The position numbers and the translations under genes are program-made. Below, piece after piece: positions 1 to 6,498 of a stretch of DNA of 7,130 bases; positions within the stretch are counted from its first letter, which is position 1; every line of letters begins with the position of its first letter. Below the pieces are notes generated by a model, which was not told the DNA's origin, did no database searches, and saw only the letters and a list, made by a program, of their open reading frames with translations. This DNA comes from Lysobacter_K sp043738095 (lineage in GTDB: Bacteria > Pseudomonadota > Gammaproteobacteria > Xanthomonadales > Xanthomonadaceae), in the NCBI GenBank assembly GCA_043738095.1, contig JAYSZI010000052.1, positions 1 to 7,130 of the forward strand, given 5' to 3'.

Positions 1-19
1 CGGCATCGGGAGTGGTCAT
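1..19 (-). CDS. Possible start of a gene leaving the window (partial)
   Basis: On the minus strand an ATG lies at 19-17, 37 bases beyond the stop of the Cys-rich protein gene, and the frame stays open to the window edge (M-T-T-P-D-A). The short same-strand gap would suit a second gene of an operon. The upstream sequence holds only a weak purine-rich stretch (GAGTAAG), spaced rather far from the ATG. Six codons cannot identify a product, so this is a plausible gene start and no more. Confidence 0.3.
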
Positions 20-56
20 GGCAGCAGCTTACTCAAGTCGCCGCGGGCGTCGGCGC

Positions 57-1616
57 TCAGCGCTCACTGTCGGCATCATCGCTGGGCTCGATCGGCGCGA
101 CTTCATCGTCTTCGGCTTCGAGCTCATCAGCGGCCTGCAGCAACGCGGCCCCCAGGCCGAGCATGGCCCAGTTTGCGGTGGCGTCCACATCGCAGGCGAC
201 ATGGCGGGCGTCGGCAGCACAGATTTTCTGCAGGGCGCCCTGCGCGCTTTCGTCGCCACCGCGGCCGTACACCTGCAGCAGATTCTCGCAGCCGATGCGC
301 ACCCCGGACGCGCAAACCTTGGCGTAGTAGTCCTTCGCGCCGGCCCAGTCCCCGGCGAGTGCGCGCTGGTTGCCCAGCACGTTGCAGCCGTGCAGGTTGC
401 CGCGCGCGCAGCAGGTTGAGGCTGCGTCGGCGCCGGTCAGCACCGGACAGTCCTGCACCAGCGGCTGTTCGCGGTAGACGATCGGCGCGCTGCATTGCCC
501 GGCGCCGCCTTGACGCTGGTACACCGCGTAGCGGTTCCAGCTGTCGATGCCGAGCAGACGGTTGCCCGGCAGGGGCTGCAACACGAAGTCGCCGCCCTTG
601 TCGTGGCGGATGCGTACCTGACCGCCTTCGAGGCGCGCGCGCATCACGCTGCCGAGGCTGCCTTCGACTCGCCCGCGATCACCAAACGTCAGCTCGCTCA
701 TCAGGCCGGTTGTCGCTGTGTACTCGCCGCAGGGCAGAGTGGTGACCGCGCTGGTCGTGAGCGTGGCCGCATCGAGCGACGCCAGCGCGGTGGCGGTCTT
801 GCACGCATCCGGGTCGCCACCCGGGGTGCACGCGGTCTGCAGCGCTGCCTTGGCGTCGAGGTAGCGGCCGCCCGTCCACAGCGTCTGGGCGACCTGGTTG
901 CACAGGCTGGCCGACGGATGCCGGCTGCACAGCGCGCCCAGTCCGTCCAGTCGTGCCGGCGCCAAGGGTTTGGGTGCGTCCAGCAGAAGGGTCGACAAGT
1001 CCTTGACCCTCTCCTGGCCGAGCATGGCCAGCGCGGCGTCGTTGCAGGCCCGTTCGTTGTACGCAGGAGTCGTCTTCTTGCACACCGCCGGTTCCGGCGG
1101 GACGCCAACGTCCCGGTCCGCGTCGCCGGCGAATTCGGCCTGATAGGCATCGATCAGGCGCTTGCACGCGAATGGCAGGCCCTCATCGCAATAGGCCTGG
1201 AGCGTGGCGATCTTGGCGTCCTCGTAGGTGGCCAGGCATTGACCCAGGTTGCCCCGGCACACGCCCGGTGGTGGCACGGTGCTGGTCGCACATTGCAGCG
1301 GCTTGGCAAACCGATAGGAGTCGACGCCGCGCTCTGCGCTGGCCAGATGCTTGCCGCTGTCGCGCAATGCGAAGCGGCTGATGTTGCCGTTATCGATGTC
1401 GAGCAGCTCGAGCTGCGCGCCTTTGAGCTCGTAGAGGTACAGCGTTGGCGCAGCGTCAGGGCCCTGGGTCTGCGCCTGCTGCGTATTGGTGATGGTTAAC
1501 ACCTGCGACGAGTCAAGATCGAGCGCGCGGTACTGGCCACAGGCGAGTCCGTCGGCGTGCGCCTGGGCACCCAGCAGCAGCGCCGCAAAGCCAATAATTC
1601 TGATCCATCCGTGCAT
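57..1616 (-). CDS. Exported Cys-rich protein with duplicated beta plus Sel1/Hcp-like modules, function unknown
   Basis: I do not recognise a named family for the whole 519-residue protein. Residues 1-21 form a typical Sec signal peptide (hydrophobic FAALLLGAQAHA, likely cut after A21), so the mature protein should be periplasmic or exported. It contains 22 cysteines, all after the signal peptide. Many form C-x7/8-C pairs: 143/151, 230/239, 263/272, 403/411, 435/443 and 466/475. The stretch 403-475 has the rhythm of Sel1-like/Helicobacter Hcp repeats, with a Tyr/Ala-rich helix, then C-x-x-G and GC-x-N-L. The protein looks internally duplicated: C26-G-Q-Y and C296-G-E-Y each open a strand-rich segment of about 80 residues, closed by C109 or C375 and followed by the Cys-paired helical part. 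The C-terminus (about 497-519) is acidic. The ATG at 1616 is chosen because the signal peptide starts there; its ribosome site (GCGAGA) is weak. In the Hcp family such pairs are disulfides; a binding or scaffold role here is inference. Confidence 0.85.
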   Translation of the reverse strand: MHGWIRIIGFAALLLGAQAHADGLACGQYRALDLDSSQVLTITNTQQAQTQGPDAAPTLYLYELKGAQLELLDIDNGNISRFALRDSGKHLASAERGVDSYRFAKPLQCATSTVPPPGVCRGNLGQCLATYEDAKIATLQAYCDEGLPFACKRLIDAYQAEFAGDADRDVGVPPEPAVCKKTTPAYNERACNDAALAMLGQERVKDLSTLLLDAPKPLAPARLDGLGALCSRHPSASLCNQVAQTLWTGGRYLDAKAALQTACTPGGDPDACKTATALASLDAATLTTSAVTTLPCGEYTATTGLMSELTFGDRGRVEGSLGSVMRARLEGGQVRIRHDKGGDFVLQPLPGNRLLGIDSWNRYAVYQRQGGAGQCSAPIVYREQPLVQDCPVLTGADAASTCCARGNLHGCNVLGNQRALAGDWAGAKDYYAKVCASGVRIGCENLLQVYGRGGDESAQGALQKICAADARHVACDVDATANWAMLGLGAALLQAADELEAEDDEVAPIEPSDDADSER

Positions 1617-1712
1617 GTACTGATCTCGCGTCAGGCCGGACAGTGCCGTCCGACCGCGAATTCTACGGACAACAGCCAGCGGCGGCGCGCCGCGGCGGCA
1701 CTGAAGCGCGAT

Positions 1713-1910
1713 TCAACCCTGCGCTTGATGTTTGCAATATGCGCACGCTGCGGCCCGAGACCAAGCGGCAGCGCTTACACGCCGGACCGAGCCCAGCATC
1801 CAATAGCGCAGCGCATGCTGGCCGGCCTCGTCGAAGTGAGCGTCGAGGGTGTCGTACCAGCTGCGAACGTTCGCTGGCGACAGGGCGGTGGTGAAGCAAG
1901 GCGAAAGCAT
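1713..1910 (-). pseudogene. Possible gene remnant or small ORF (65 codons)
   Basis: The frame opens with ATG at 1910 and ends with TGA at 1713. Codons about 6-43 look coding: mostly G/C third positions, few rare codons, and a believable helix-like stretch around VRSWYDTLDAHFDEAGQHA. After about codon 45 the codon use becomes mixed and the peptide turns Ala/Cys-rich and implausible. The ATG lies directly against the 3' side of the terminator hairpin of the upstream gene, with no ribosome site. A degraded fragment of a larger gene fits better than a working small gene, but a chance ORF cannot be excluded in DNA this GC-rich. Confidence 0.22.
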
Positions 1911-1915
1911 GAAAC

Positions 1916-1941
1916 CTAAGGGTCGCGACAGCGACCCTTAG
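1916..1941 (-). terminator. Rho-independent terminator of the S9 peptidase gene
   Basis: CTAAGGGTCGC and GCGACCCTTAG form a perfect 11-bp stem with a 4-base loop, starting 11 bases after the peptidase stop codon. On the minus strand the stem is followed by a moderately T-rich tail (GTTTCATGCTTT); on the plus strand there is no T-tract. This fits termination of the minus-strand transcript. Confidence 0.75.
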
Positions 1942-1952
1942 TCGTCGCCGGA

Positions 1953-4328
1953 CTACTTCAACACTTTCTCGAACAATTCGTAGATCCGACGGTACTCGTC
2001 ATACCAGCTGTCCGAGCGCGTGAAGCCGTGGCGCTCCAGTGGGTATGACGCCAGCTCCCACTTGTCCTTGCGCAGTTCAATCAACTTTTGCGCGAGCACC
2101 ACCGAGTCCTTGTAGAACACGTTGTCGTCGATCATGCCGTGGGCAATCAGCAGATGATCCTGCAGGCCGGCCGCGTACTCGATCGGTGAGGACTTCTTGT
2201 AGGCCTCGGGATCGAGCTCGGGCGTGTTGAGGATGTTCGAGGTGTACTCGTGGTTGTACTGCGACCAGTCGGAGACCGGGCGCAGCGCGGCGCCCGCCTT
2301 GAATACGCCGGGCTGCTTGAACAGCGCCATGAACGCCATGAAGCCGCCGTAGCTGCCGCCGTAGATGCCGGCGCGGTCGCGATCGCCCTGGTGGTTCGCG
2401 ACCAGCCAGTCGAGGCCGTCGAGGTAGTCCTCCAGTTCGGGCGTGCCCATCTGCCGGTAGATGTCGGTGCGCCAATCGCGGCCATAGCCGGCGGAGGCAC
2501 GGTAGTCGAGGTCGAGCACGATGTAGCCCTGCTGTACCAGCAGGTTGTGGAACATCTGCTCGCGAAAGTAGTTGGGGTAGCGCGCGCTGACGTTCTGCAG
2601 GTAACCGGCGCCGTGCACGAACATTACGATCGGGTACTTGCGGCCAGGCTCGACGACCGCCGGGCGGTAGAGCTTGCCCCAGATGGTTCCGGCGCCGTGC
2701 TTGCTGGGCACTTGCACGTACTCGGGCTGGATCCACTCACGCTGCTTGAACTCGGGCTTGCGGGTGTCGGTGAGTTGGGTCACTCCATCACCATTGGCAT
2801 AGACCACCGCCAATTGCGCCGGCGTGTAACTGGCGGAGTGGCGCACCAGCAGCTTGGCACCGTCTGGCGACAGCACGAAATCCTCGACGCCGTCGAGCGA
2901 GGTTACTTCGCGCACCGTGCCGCCGTTGCGGTCGACGGCGCACACCTCAAAATCGCCGGGCCACTTGCGGTTGCAGACGAAGTAGAACGTGCGGCCATCG
3001 GCTGCTAGGCGCGGCGCCGACACCTCCCATTTGCCGGATGTCAGCGCGCGCGGTGTGCCGCTGTCGCTGAGGTACAGATGCGCGTAGCCGCTGTGCTCGG
3101 ACAGGAACCAGAGGTCGCCGTCGTCGAGCCAGCCAAACTCGTTGAAGTCCCAATTGACCCATTTCGGGTCGGTGAGCCGGTGACGCGTGAGCAGGGTCGC
3201 ATTCGCCAGGTCGACGGTCGTCAGCCAGCGGTCCTTGTTGTCGATTGCGCGCACCAGCACTGCCACGTGGCGGCCGTCGTCGCTCCAGTGGATCGCCGGG
3301 CCGCTGCCGTCGCCGTCGGTTTCGATACGCACATCGCGGTTGCCCTTGAGCGCGTCCTTCTTCGCCGCCTTTCGCAAACCTGCGAGGGGGTCGGTGGCGA
3401 TGCCGGGCAGGGTGTCGTATTTCAGTTCGCGCGCCTTCGCGCCCGCGACCTCGATCAGCCACAGTTTGTGCGGCCGCGGCAGGTTGCGCCCGACCCGGGT
3501 GCGCACCTCTTCAAACTCTTCGTAACCCGACTCGGTTACGTACTTTGGCATCTTGCCCGCGGTGCCGGCCTCCCCCTTGGCTTGCGTGACCACCAGCAGC
3601 CAACGTGCATCGGGCGACAACGCGCTGTTCACGACTTCGATGCCGTCGCCCAGGTACGTCGGCGCCGGCGCGCGGGTCGGATCGGTGCGACGCCATTCCT
3701 CATCCTGCTTGCGCGCGGCCTCGCGTCGGGCGTGGTCGTCGCGGAGCGTGCGGATCGTCGCCAATTGGCGCTCACGCAGATCGTCGGCCTTGGGCGGCTC
3801 ATTCGGATCCTTCTCGGCCTTGACCACCGCCGCTTGGCTCACACCGCTCCCGGCGCGCCATTGAAACCAGTCGTTGTCGACGCGGAACACGAGGTTGCCA
3901 TCCGTGCTCCACTGCGGGCGCGATTCCGCGGCGAGGCTGCGCGTGACCTGGGTCAGCGCGCCGCTGCGCAGATCACGCACGAACACGTCGCCGCTGCGTA
4001 CGAACGCCATCCGAGTGCGCTGCGCATCGTAGGCGGGTTCGGCCGCATCGATCCCGCCGCGCGCAGCGCCATCGAGCTTGGTCGCTACGCCGCCGTCGAC
4101 CGCCTGCTGGTACACGTCGCGGATCGTCGCGCCTTCGCGCCTGAGCGTGTAGTGCACGCGCTGTCCGTCCCACGCCCACCAGGCTTGCTCCACAGGCGGC
4201 CCGATCCAGTCGGGGTCGGCCATCGCCTGGGTGAGCGTGATCGGTGTCGATGCGGGCGGCGTCTGCGCGAGCGCGGCTGAGACGGCCAGCAGCGTGGTCA
4301 GGGCGAGCGAGGTCGGAGCGATGCGCAT
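1953..4328 (-). CDS. Secreted S9 family (prolyl oligopeptidase-type) serine peptidase
   Basis: A 791-residue peptidase with the S9 fold order. A signal peptide covers about 1-21 (ending SAALA before QTPP), so the enzyme is exported. A beta-propeller of about 500 residues follows, with repeated blade motifs such as SPDARWLLV, WSDDGRHVAVL and SEHSGYAHLYL. The C-terminal alpha/beta-hydrolase domain runs from about 560 to 791. The catalytic triad is visible: Ser about 659 in GGSYGGF, Asp about 734 in HGMIDDNVF and His about 767 in ERHGF, with spacing close to dipeptidyl peptidase IV. Family members cleave short peptides, often after proline or alanine; the propeller limits substrate size. The double-Glu motif that anchors the free N-terminus in DPP IV is not obvious (NDWFQW stands where it might be expected), so exact specificity is open. 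The frame runs 66 codons further upstream to 4526, but that extension is Arg-rich and would bury the signal peptide, so the ATG at 4328 is preferred although its ribosome site is poor. A terminator follows; no operon partner is evident. Confidence 0.93.
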   Translation of the reverse strand: MRIAPTSLALTTLLAVSAALAQTPPASTPITLTQAMADPDWIGPPVEQAWWAWDGQRVHYTLRREGATIRDVYQQAVDGGVATKLDGAARGGIDAAEPAYDAQRTRMAFVRSGDVFVRDLRSGALTQVTRSLAAESRPQWSTDGNLVFRVDNDWFQWRAGSGVSQAAVVKAEKDPNEPPKADDLRERQLATIRTLRDDHARREAARKQDEEWRRTDPTRAPAPTYLGDGIEVVNSALSPDARWLLVVTQAKGEAGTAGKMPKYVTESGYEEFEEVRTRVGRNLPRPHKLWLIEVAGAKARELKYDTLPGIATDPLAGLRKAAKKDALKGNRDVRIETDGDGSGPAIHWSDDGRHVAVLVRAIDNKDRWLTTVDLANATLLTRHRLTDPKWVNWDFNEFGWLDDGDLWFLSEHSGYAHLYLSDSGTPRALTSGKWEVSAPRLAADGRTFYFVCNRKWPGDFEVCAVDRNGGTVREVTSLDGVEDFVLSPDGAKLLVRHSASYTPAQLAVVYANGDGVTQLTDTRKPEFKQREWIQPEYVQVPSKHGAGTIWGKLYRPAVVEPGRKYPIVMFVHGAGYLQNVSARYPNYFREQMFHNLLVQQGYIVLDLDYRASAGYGRDWRTDIYRQMGTPELEDYLDGLDWLVANHQGDRDRAGIYGGSYGGFMAFMALFKQPGVFKAGAALRPVSDWSQYNHEYTSNILNTPELDPEAYKKSSPIEYAAGLQDHLLIAHGMIDDNVFYKDSVVLAQKLIELRKDKWELASYPLERHGFTRSDSWYDEYRRIYELFEKVLK

Positions 4329-4609
4329 GCGGGGCGGCGTCGAGTGGAAAACCGCGCCAGCGTACCAGTCCAAGTCCACGCGCAAAGGGGGCGCTCGTCG
4401 CACGCTGCTGGCCGCAGCTCTACGGTTGCGAGTGTGCACCGGCCGAGGCAACGTCGGAGCAATTCTGGCGAGATTCGTCGACGCGCGCAGGCCGTTGCCC
4501 CTTCCGGTTAGCCGGCAGCGCTTCAAGCGCGCTGAATGCGTGCGCTCGCGATCATTGCGGGCGCCATCCGCGGCGCTGCTTTACCTAACCTGTTCCCGAT
4601 CGCCTTGGC

Positions 4610-4626
4610 GGCGCACAATATGCGCC
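4610..4626. promoter_or_regulatory. Short inverted repeat upstream of the oxidase gene
   Basis: GGCGCA-CAATA-TGCGCC is a perfect 6-bp inverted repeat with an AT-rich centre, 34 bases upstream of the GTG start. The position would suit an operator overlapping a -10 region. In DNA this GC-rich such a repeat can occur by chance, and no regulator is indicated. Confidence 0.2.
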
Positions 4627-4647
4627 GCGGCGCACCCCGCGTGCCGC

Positions 4648-4652
4648 GGAGA
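4648..4652 (+). promoter_or_regulatory. Ribosome binding site that fixes the GTG start of the oxidase gene
   Basis: GGAGA lies 8 bases before the GTG at 4661, a near-ideal Shine-Dalgarno spacing. It supports a GTG start, which also gives the N-terminus expected for the family (DALLLSRIQF). Confidence 0.75.
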
Positions 4653-4660
4653 AACGCTGC

Positions 4661-6094
4661 GTGGATGCCTTGTTGCTGTCGCGGATCCAGTTTGGATTCG
4701 TGATCTCGTGTCACATCCTGTTTCCCGCTTTCACGATCGGCCTGGCGAGCTGGCTCGCGTTTCTCGAATGGCGCTGGCTGCGCACCCGCGATGGCCTCTG
4801 GCGCGATCTGTATTTCTTCTGGTTGAAGATCTTCGCAGTGTCGTTCGGCATGGGCGTGGTGTCGGGCATCGTCATGAGCTTCCAGTTCGGCACCAACTGG
4901 TCGGTGCTCAGCGAGCGTGCCGGCAACATCCTCGGGCCGCTGCTGTCGTACGAGGTGCTGACCGCATTCTTCCTCGAGGCGACGTTCCTTGGCGTGATGC
5001 TGTTCGGCTGGAAACGCGTGTCGGCCAAACTGCATTTCTTCGCCACTTGCATGGTCGCGCTGGGCACGCTGATCTCAACGTTCTGGATCATCTCGGCCAA
5101 CAGCTGGATGCACACGCCGGCCGGCTACAAGATCGTTGACGGAATCTTTGAACCCGCCAGCTGGTGGGCAATCGTGTTCAACCCGTCGTTCCCGTACCGA
5201 TTGAGTCACATGGTTCTGGCGGCGTTTATCACTACATGTTTTGTGATTGGCGGAGTCAGTGCCGGCTACCTCCGTCGCGGTGTGCACGTCGAGGCCGGGC
5301 GCCGGATGTTGAAGCTCGCGGTCGTGTTCGCCGCGATCGCGGTGCCATTGCAAATCTTCGTCGGCGACTTGCACGGGCTCAACGTCGGCAAGCACCAGCC
5401 GATCAAGCTCGCGGCGATGGAGGCGCATTGGCGTTCAGAAGGCCCAGGACACGGCGTGCCGATGGTGTTGTTCGCGGTGCCCAATGAGAAGCAGGAGCGC
5501 AACGACTACGAGATCGCGATCCCGAAACTCGCCAGCGTGCTGCTGACCCATTCGCTCGACGGCGAAATCCAGCCGTTGACCGCGGTGCCCGCCAGCGAAC
5601 GGCCGCCGGTCAAGCCGGTGTTCTACGCGTTCCGGGTGATGGTCGGGCTGGGTCTGGCGATGCTGGCGCTGGTGCTGGCGTCGTTGCTGGCGTGGCGCCG
5701 CGGCAAGCTGTTCGATGTCGGCTCCGCGTTCGGACGCGCGGTGTTGAATGGCTGGCGCGCGCTGACGCTGGCGGGCTTCATCGCGATCCTCGCCGGCTGG
5801 TACGTGGTCGAAATCGGCCGCCAGCCGTACGTGATCTACGGCCTGCTGCGCACCGCCGATGCGGTCACGCCGGCATTGCCAGTGGGCAGCGTGCTGACCT
5901 CGCTGATCGTGTTCGCCGTGGTGTATGCGACGGTGTTCGGCGCCGGCGTCTGGTACCTGCTGCAGCTGGTGCGCAAGGGGCCGCAGCCGCACGAACCGCC
6001 ACCTGACACCGACGACGGCGAGAAGACGCCGGCGCGGCCGCTGTCGATGGGCAATCGGACGCCGGACACTAAGATCACTGAGGCGGGGCGGTGA
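4661..6094 (+). CDS. cydA: Cytochrome bd-type quinol oxidase subunit I, CioA-like (short Q-loop)
   Basis: This 477-residue membrane protein is subunit I of a bd-type terminal oxidase, which oxidises quinol in the cytoplasmic membrane and reduces O2 to water without pumping protons. The family's key residues are visible: H18 (heme b595 ligand; E. coli H19), E98 and E106 (E. coli E99/E107), H183 and M327 (heme b558 ligands; E. coli H186/M393), R325 (E. coli R391), and K249 and E254 in QPIKLAAMEAHW (Q-loop K252/E257). The distance H183-M327 is 144 residues against 207 in E. coli, so the Q-loop lacks about 63 residues. This is the short-loop class that includes the cyanide-insensitive CioA of Pseudomonas. 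Close matches to CioA-type text include SRIQFGFVISCHILFP and GMGVVSGIVMSFQFGTNW. The GRQPW motif reads GRQPY (386-390). The soluble tail (about 440-477) is Pro- and charge-rich. GTG start with a good ribosome site. Oddity: no subunit II gene follows; the palindrome array starts 12 bases after the stop. Confidence 0.95.
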   Translation: MDALLLSRIQFGFVISCHILFPAFTIGLASWLAFLEWRWLRTRDGLWRDLYFFWLKIFAVSFGMGVVSGIVMSFQFGTNWSVLSERAGNILGPLLSYEVLTAFFLEATFLGVMLFGWKRVSAKLHFFATCMVALGTLISTFWIISANSWMHTPAGYKIVDGIFEPASWWAIVFNPSFPYRLSHMVLAAFITTCFVIGGVSAGYLRRGVHVEAGRRMLKLAVVFAAIAVPLQIFVGDLHGLNVGKHQPIKLAAMEAHWRSEGPGHGVPMVLFAVPNEKQERNDYEIAIPKLASVLLTHSLDGEIQPLTAVPASERPPVKPVFYAFRVMVGLGLAMLALVLASLLAWRRGKLFDVGSAFGRAVLNGWRALTLAGFIAILAGWYVVEIGRQPYVIYGLLRTADAVTPALPVGSVLTSLIVFAVVYATVFGAGVWYLLQLVRKGPQPHEPPPDTDDGEKTPARPLSMGNRTPDTKITEAGR

Positions 6095-6106
6095 CTGTTT
6101 TTGCCC

Positions 6107-6131
6107 GTCATTCGCGCGAACGCGGGAATCC
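6107..6131 (+). repeat. Palindrome copy 1 (variant)
   Basis: ATTCGCGCGAACGCGGGAAT core with one arm mismatch against the consensus ATTCCC-N8-GGGAAT. It lies 12 bases after the oxidase stop codon. Its left flank (TTTTTGCCC) differs from the flank of the other copies (GGCTC), so this is the outer edge of the array. The same arm variant recurs only in copy 5. Confidence 0.9.
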
Positions 6132-6137
6132 ATTGAC

Positions 6138-6260
6138 GTGAGGAACCTTCAGCCCGCGGTATATCTGCTAGCGAGTGGCAGAAACGCCACGCTGTATCTG
6201 GGCGTGACCAGCGACCTGGAGGCTCGTCATTCCCGCGAACGCGGGAATCCAGTGACGTGA
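6138..6260 (+). pseudogene. Truncated GIY-YIG copy 1 (40-codon open frame)
   Basis: A GTG-started frame reads 27 codons of the GIY-YIG N-terminus (VRNLQPAVYLLASGRNATLY, then LGVTSDL) and continues into the palindrome, translated as HSRERGNPVT, before TGA. It keeps the GIY-YIG signature half (VYL and YLG) but lacks the catalytic Arg, His and Glu. Its stop overlaps the start of the next copy in GTGA. No ribosome site is visible and a functional peptide is unlikely, although the frame is intact. Confidence 0.85.
6226..6250 (+). repeat. Palindrome copy 2 (consensus)
   Basis: Perfect 9-bp arms ATTCCCGCG and CGCGGGAAT around a central AA. The wider 33-base block at 6222-6254 is identical to copy 4 and to the reverse complement of copy 6. 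Confidence 0.9.
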
Positions 6261-6379
6261 GGAGTCTTCAGCCCGCGGTATATCTGCTAGCGAGTGGCAG
6301 AAATGCCACGCTGTATCTGGGTGTGACCAGCGACCTGGAGGCTCGTCATTCCCGCCAACGCGTGAATCCAGTGATGTGA
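6257..6379 (+). pseudogene. Truncated GIY-YIG copy 2
   Basis: Same layout as copy 1, starting in the GTGA overlap with its stop. Differences at the protein level include N3 to S, and a tail reading HSRQRVNPVM because the palindrome is mutated. The frame stays open for 40 codons. Confidence 0.85.
6345..6369 (+). repeat. Palindrome copy 3 (decayed)
   Basis: ATTCCCGCC-AA-CGCGTGAAT carries two mismatched arm positions. It is the most diverged copy of the six and would form the weakest hairpin. Confidence 0.88.
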
Positions 6380-6498
6380 GGAACCTTCAGCCCGCGGTAT
6401 ATCTGCAAGCCAGTGGCAGAAACGCCACGCTGTATCTGGGTGGGACCAGCGACCTTGTGGCTCGTCATTCCCGCGAACGCGGGAATCCAGTGACGTGA
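6376..6498 (+). pseudogene. Truncated GIY-YIG copy 3
   Basis: Same layout, with L11 to Q and V23 to G (YLGGTSDL) and a junction codon GTG (V) where copies 1, 2 and 4 have GAG (E). The junction V matches the intact gene, so this copy may be closest to the original breakpoint. The frame stays open for 40 codons. Confidence 0.85.
6464..6488 (+). repeat. Palindrome copy 4 (consensus)
   Basis: Perfect consensus core, and the surrounding 33 bases match copy 2 exactly. Confidence 0.9.

Larger units (their letters stand above)
1617..1952. other. Intergenic region between the S9 peptidase and the Cys-rich protein gene
   Basis: About 336 bases separate two minus-strand genes. The end next to the peptidase holds a strong hairpin terminator (1916-1941). 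The middle contains a codon-like stretch (1713-1910), described separately. The part next to the Cys-rich gene should hold its promoter, but I see no convincing -35/-10 pair. A TAGAAT-like element lies about 45 bases upstream of the start without a well-spaced partner. A GC-only 12-bp perfect palindrome sits at 1682-1693 with no known role. Confidence 0.5.
4329..4660. promoter_or_regulatory. Divergent intergenic region between the S9 peptidase and the quinol oxidase gene
   Basis: These 332 bases lie between two outward-facing genes and must hold both promoters. I cannot name a confident sigma-70 pair for either side. The best AT-rich patches are CACAATATG around 4614-4622 for the oxidase side and a TTTTCC/TACGCT area near 4345-4365 for the peptidase side. 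No FNR-type TTGAT-N4-ATCAA box is visible, although quinol oxidase genes are often oxygen-regulated. No convincing coding region is present; the open frames here are Arg/Ala-rich by-products of high GC. Confidence 0.5.

Noticed and set aside
495..1499. 334-codon plus-strand frame opposite the Cys-rich protein
   Set aside because: No signal, motif or ribosome site; it mirrors the codon pattern of the minus-strand gene, which has a signal peptide and ordered Cys pairs.
2250..4280. Long plus-strand frames (2250-3008, 3078-4280) opposite the S9 peptidase
   Set aside because: They are shadows of the high-GC minus-strand gene; their peptides show no domain, and the antisense strand carries the peptidase motifs.
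4329..4526. N-terminal extension of 66 residues on the S9 peptidase (ATG at 4526)
   Set aside because: It is Arg-rich, has no family-like features, and would place the clear signal peptide (MRIAPTSLALTTLLAV) in the interior.
6107..6131. Palindrome copy 1 as the terminator of the oxidase gene
   Set aside because: The T-run (6098-6102) lies before the stem, not after it, and the plus-strand sequence after the stem is not T-rich.
5925..6260. 111-codon plus-strand frame joining oxidase sequence to the first GIY-YIG fragment
   Set aside because: Its first part is an off-frame reading of the oxidase C-terminus (Arg-rich); only the last 40 codons correspond to the truncated GIY-YIG copy.
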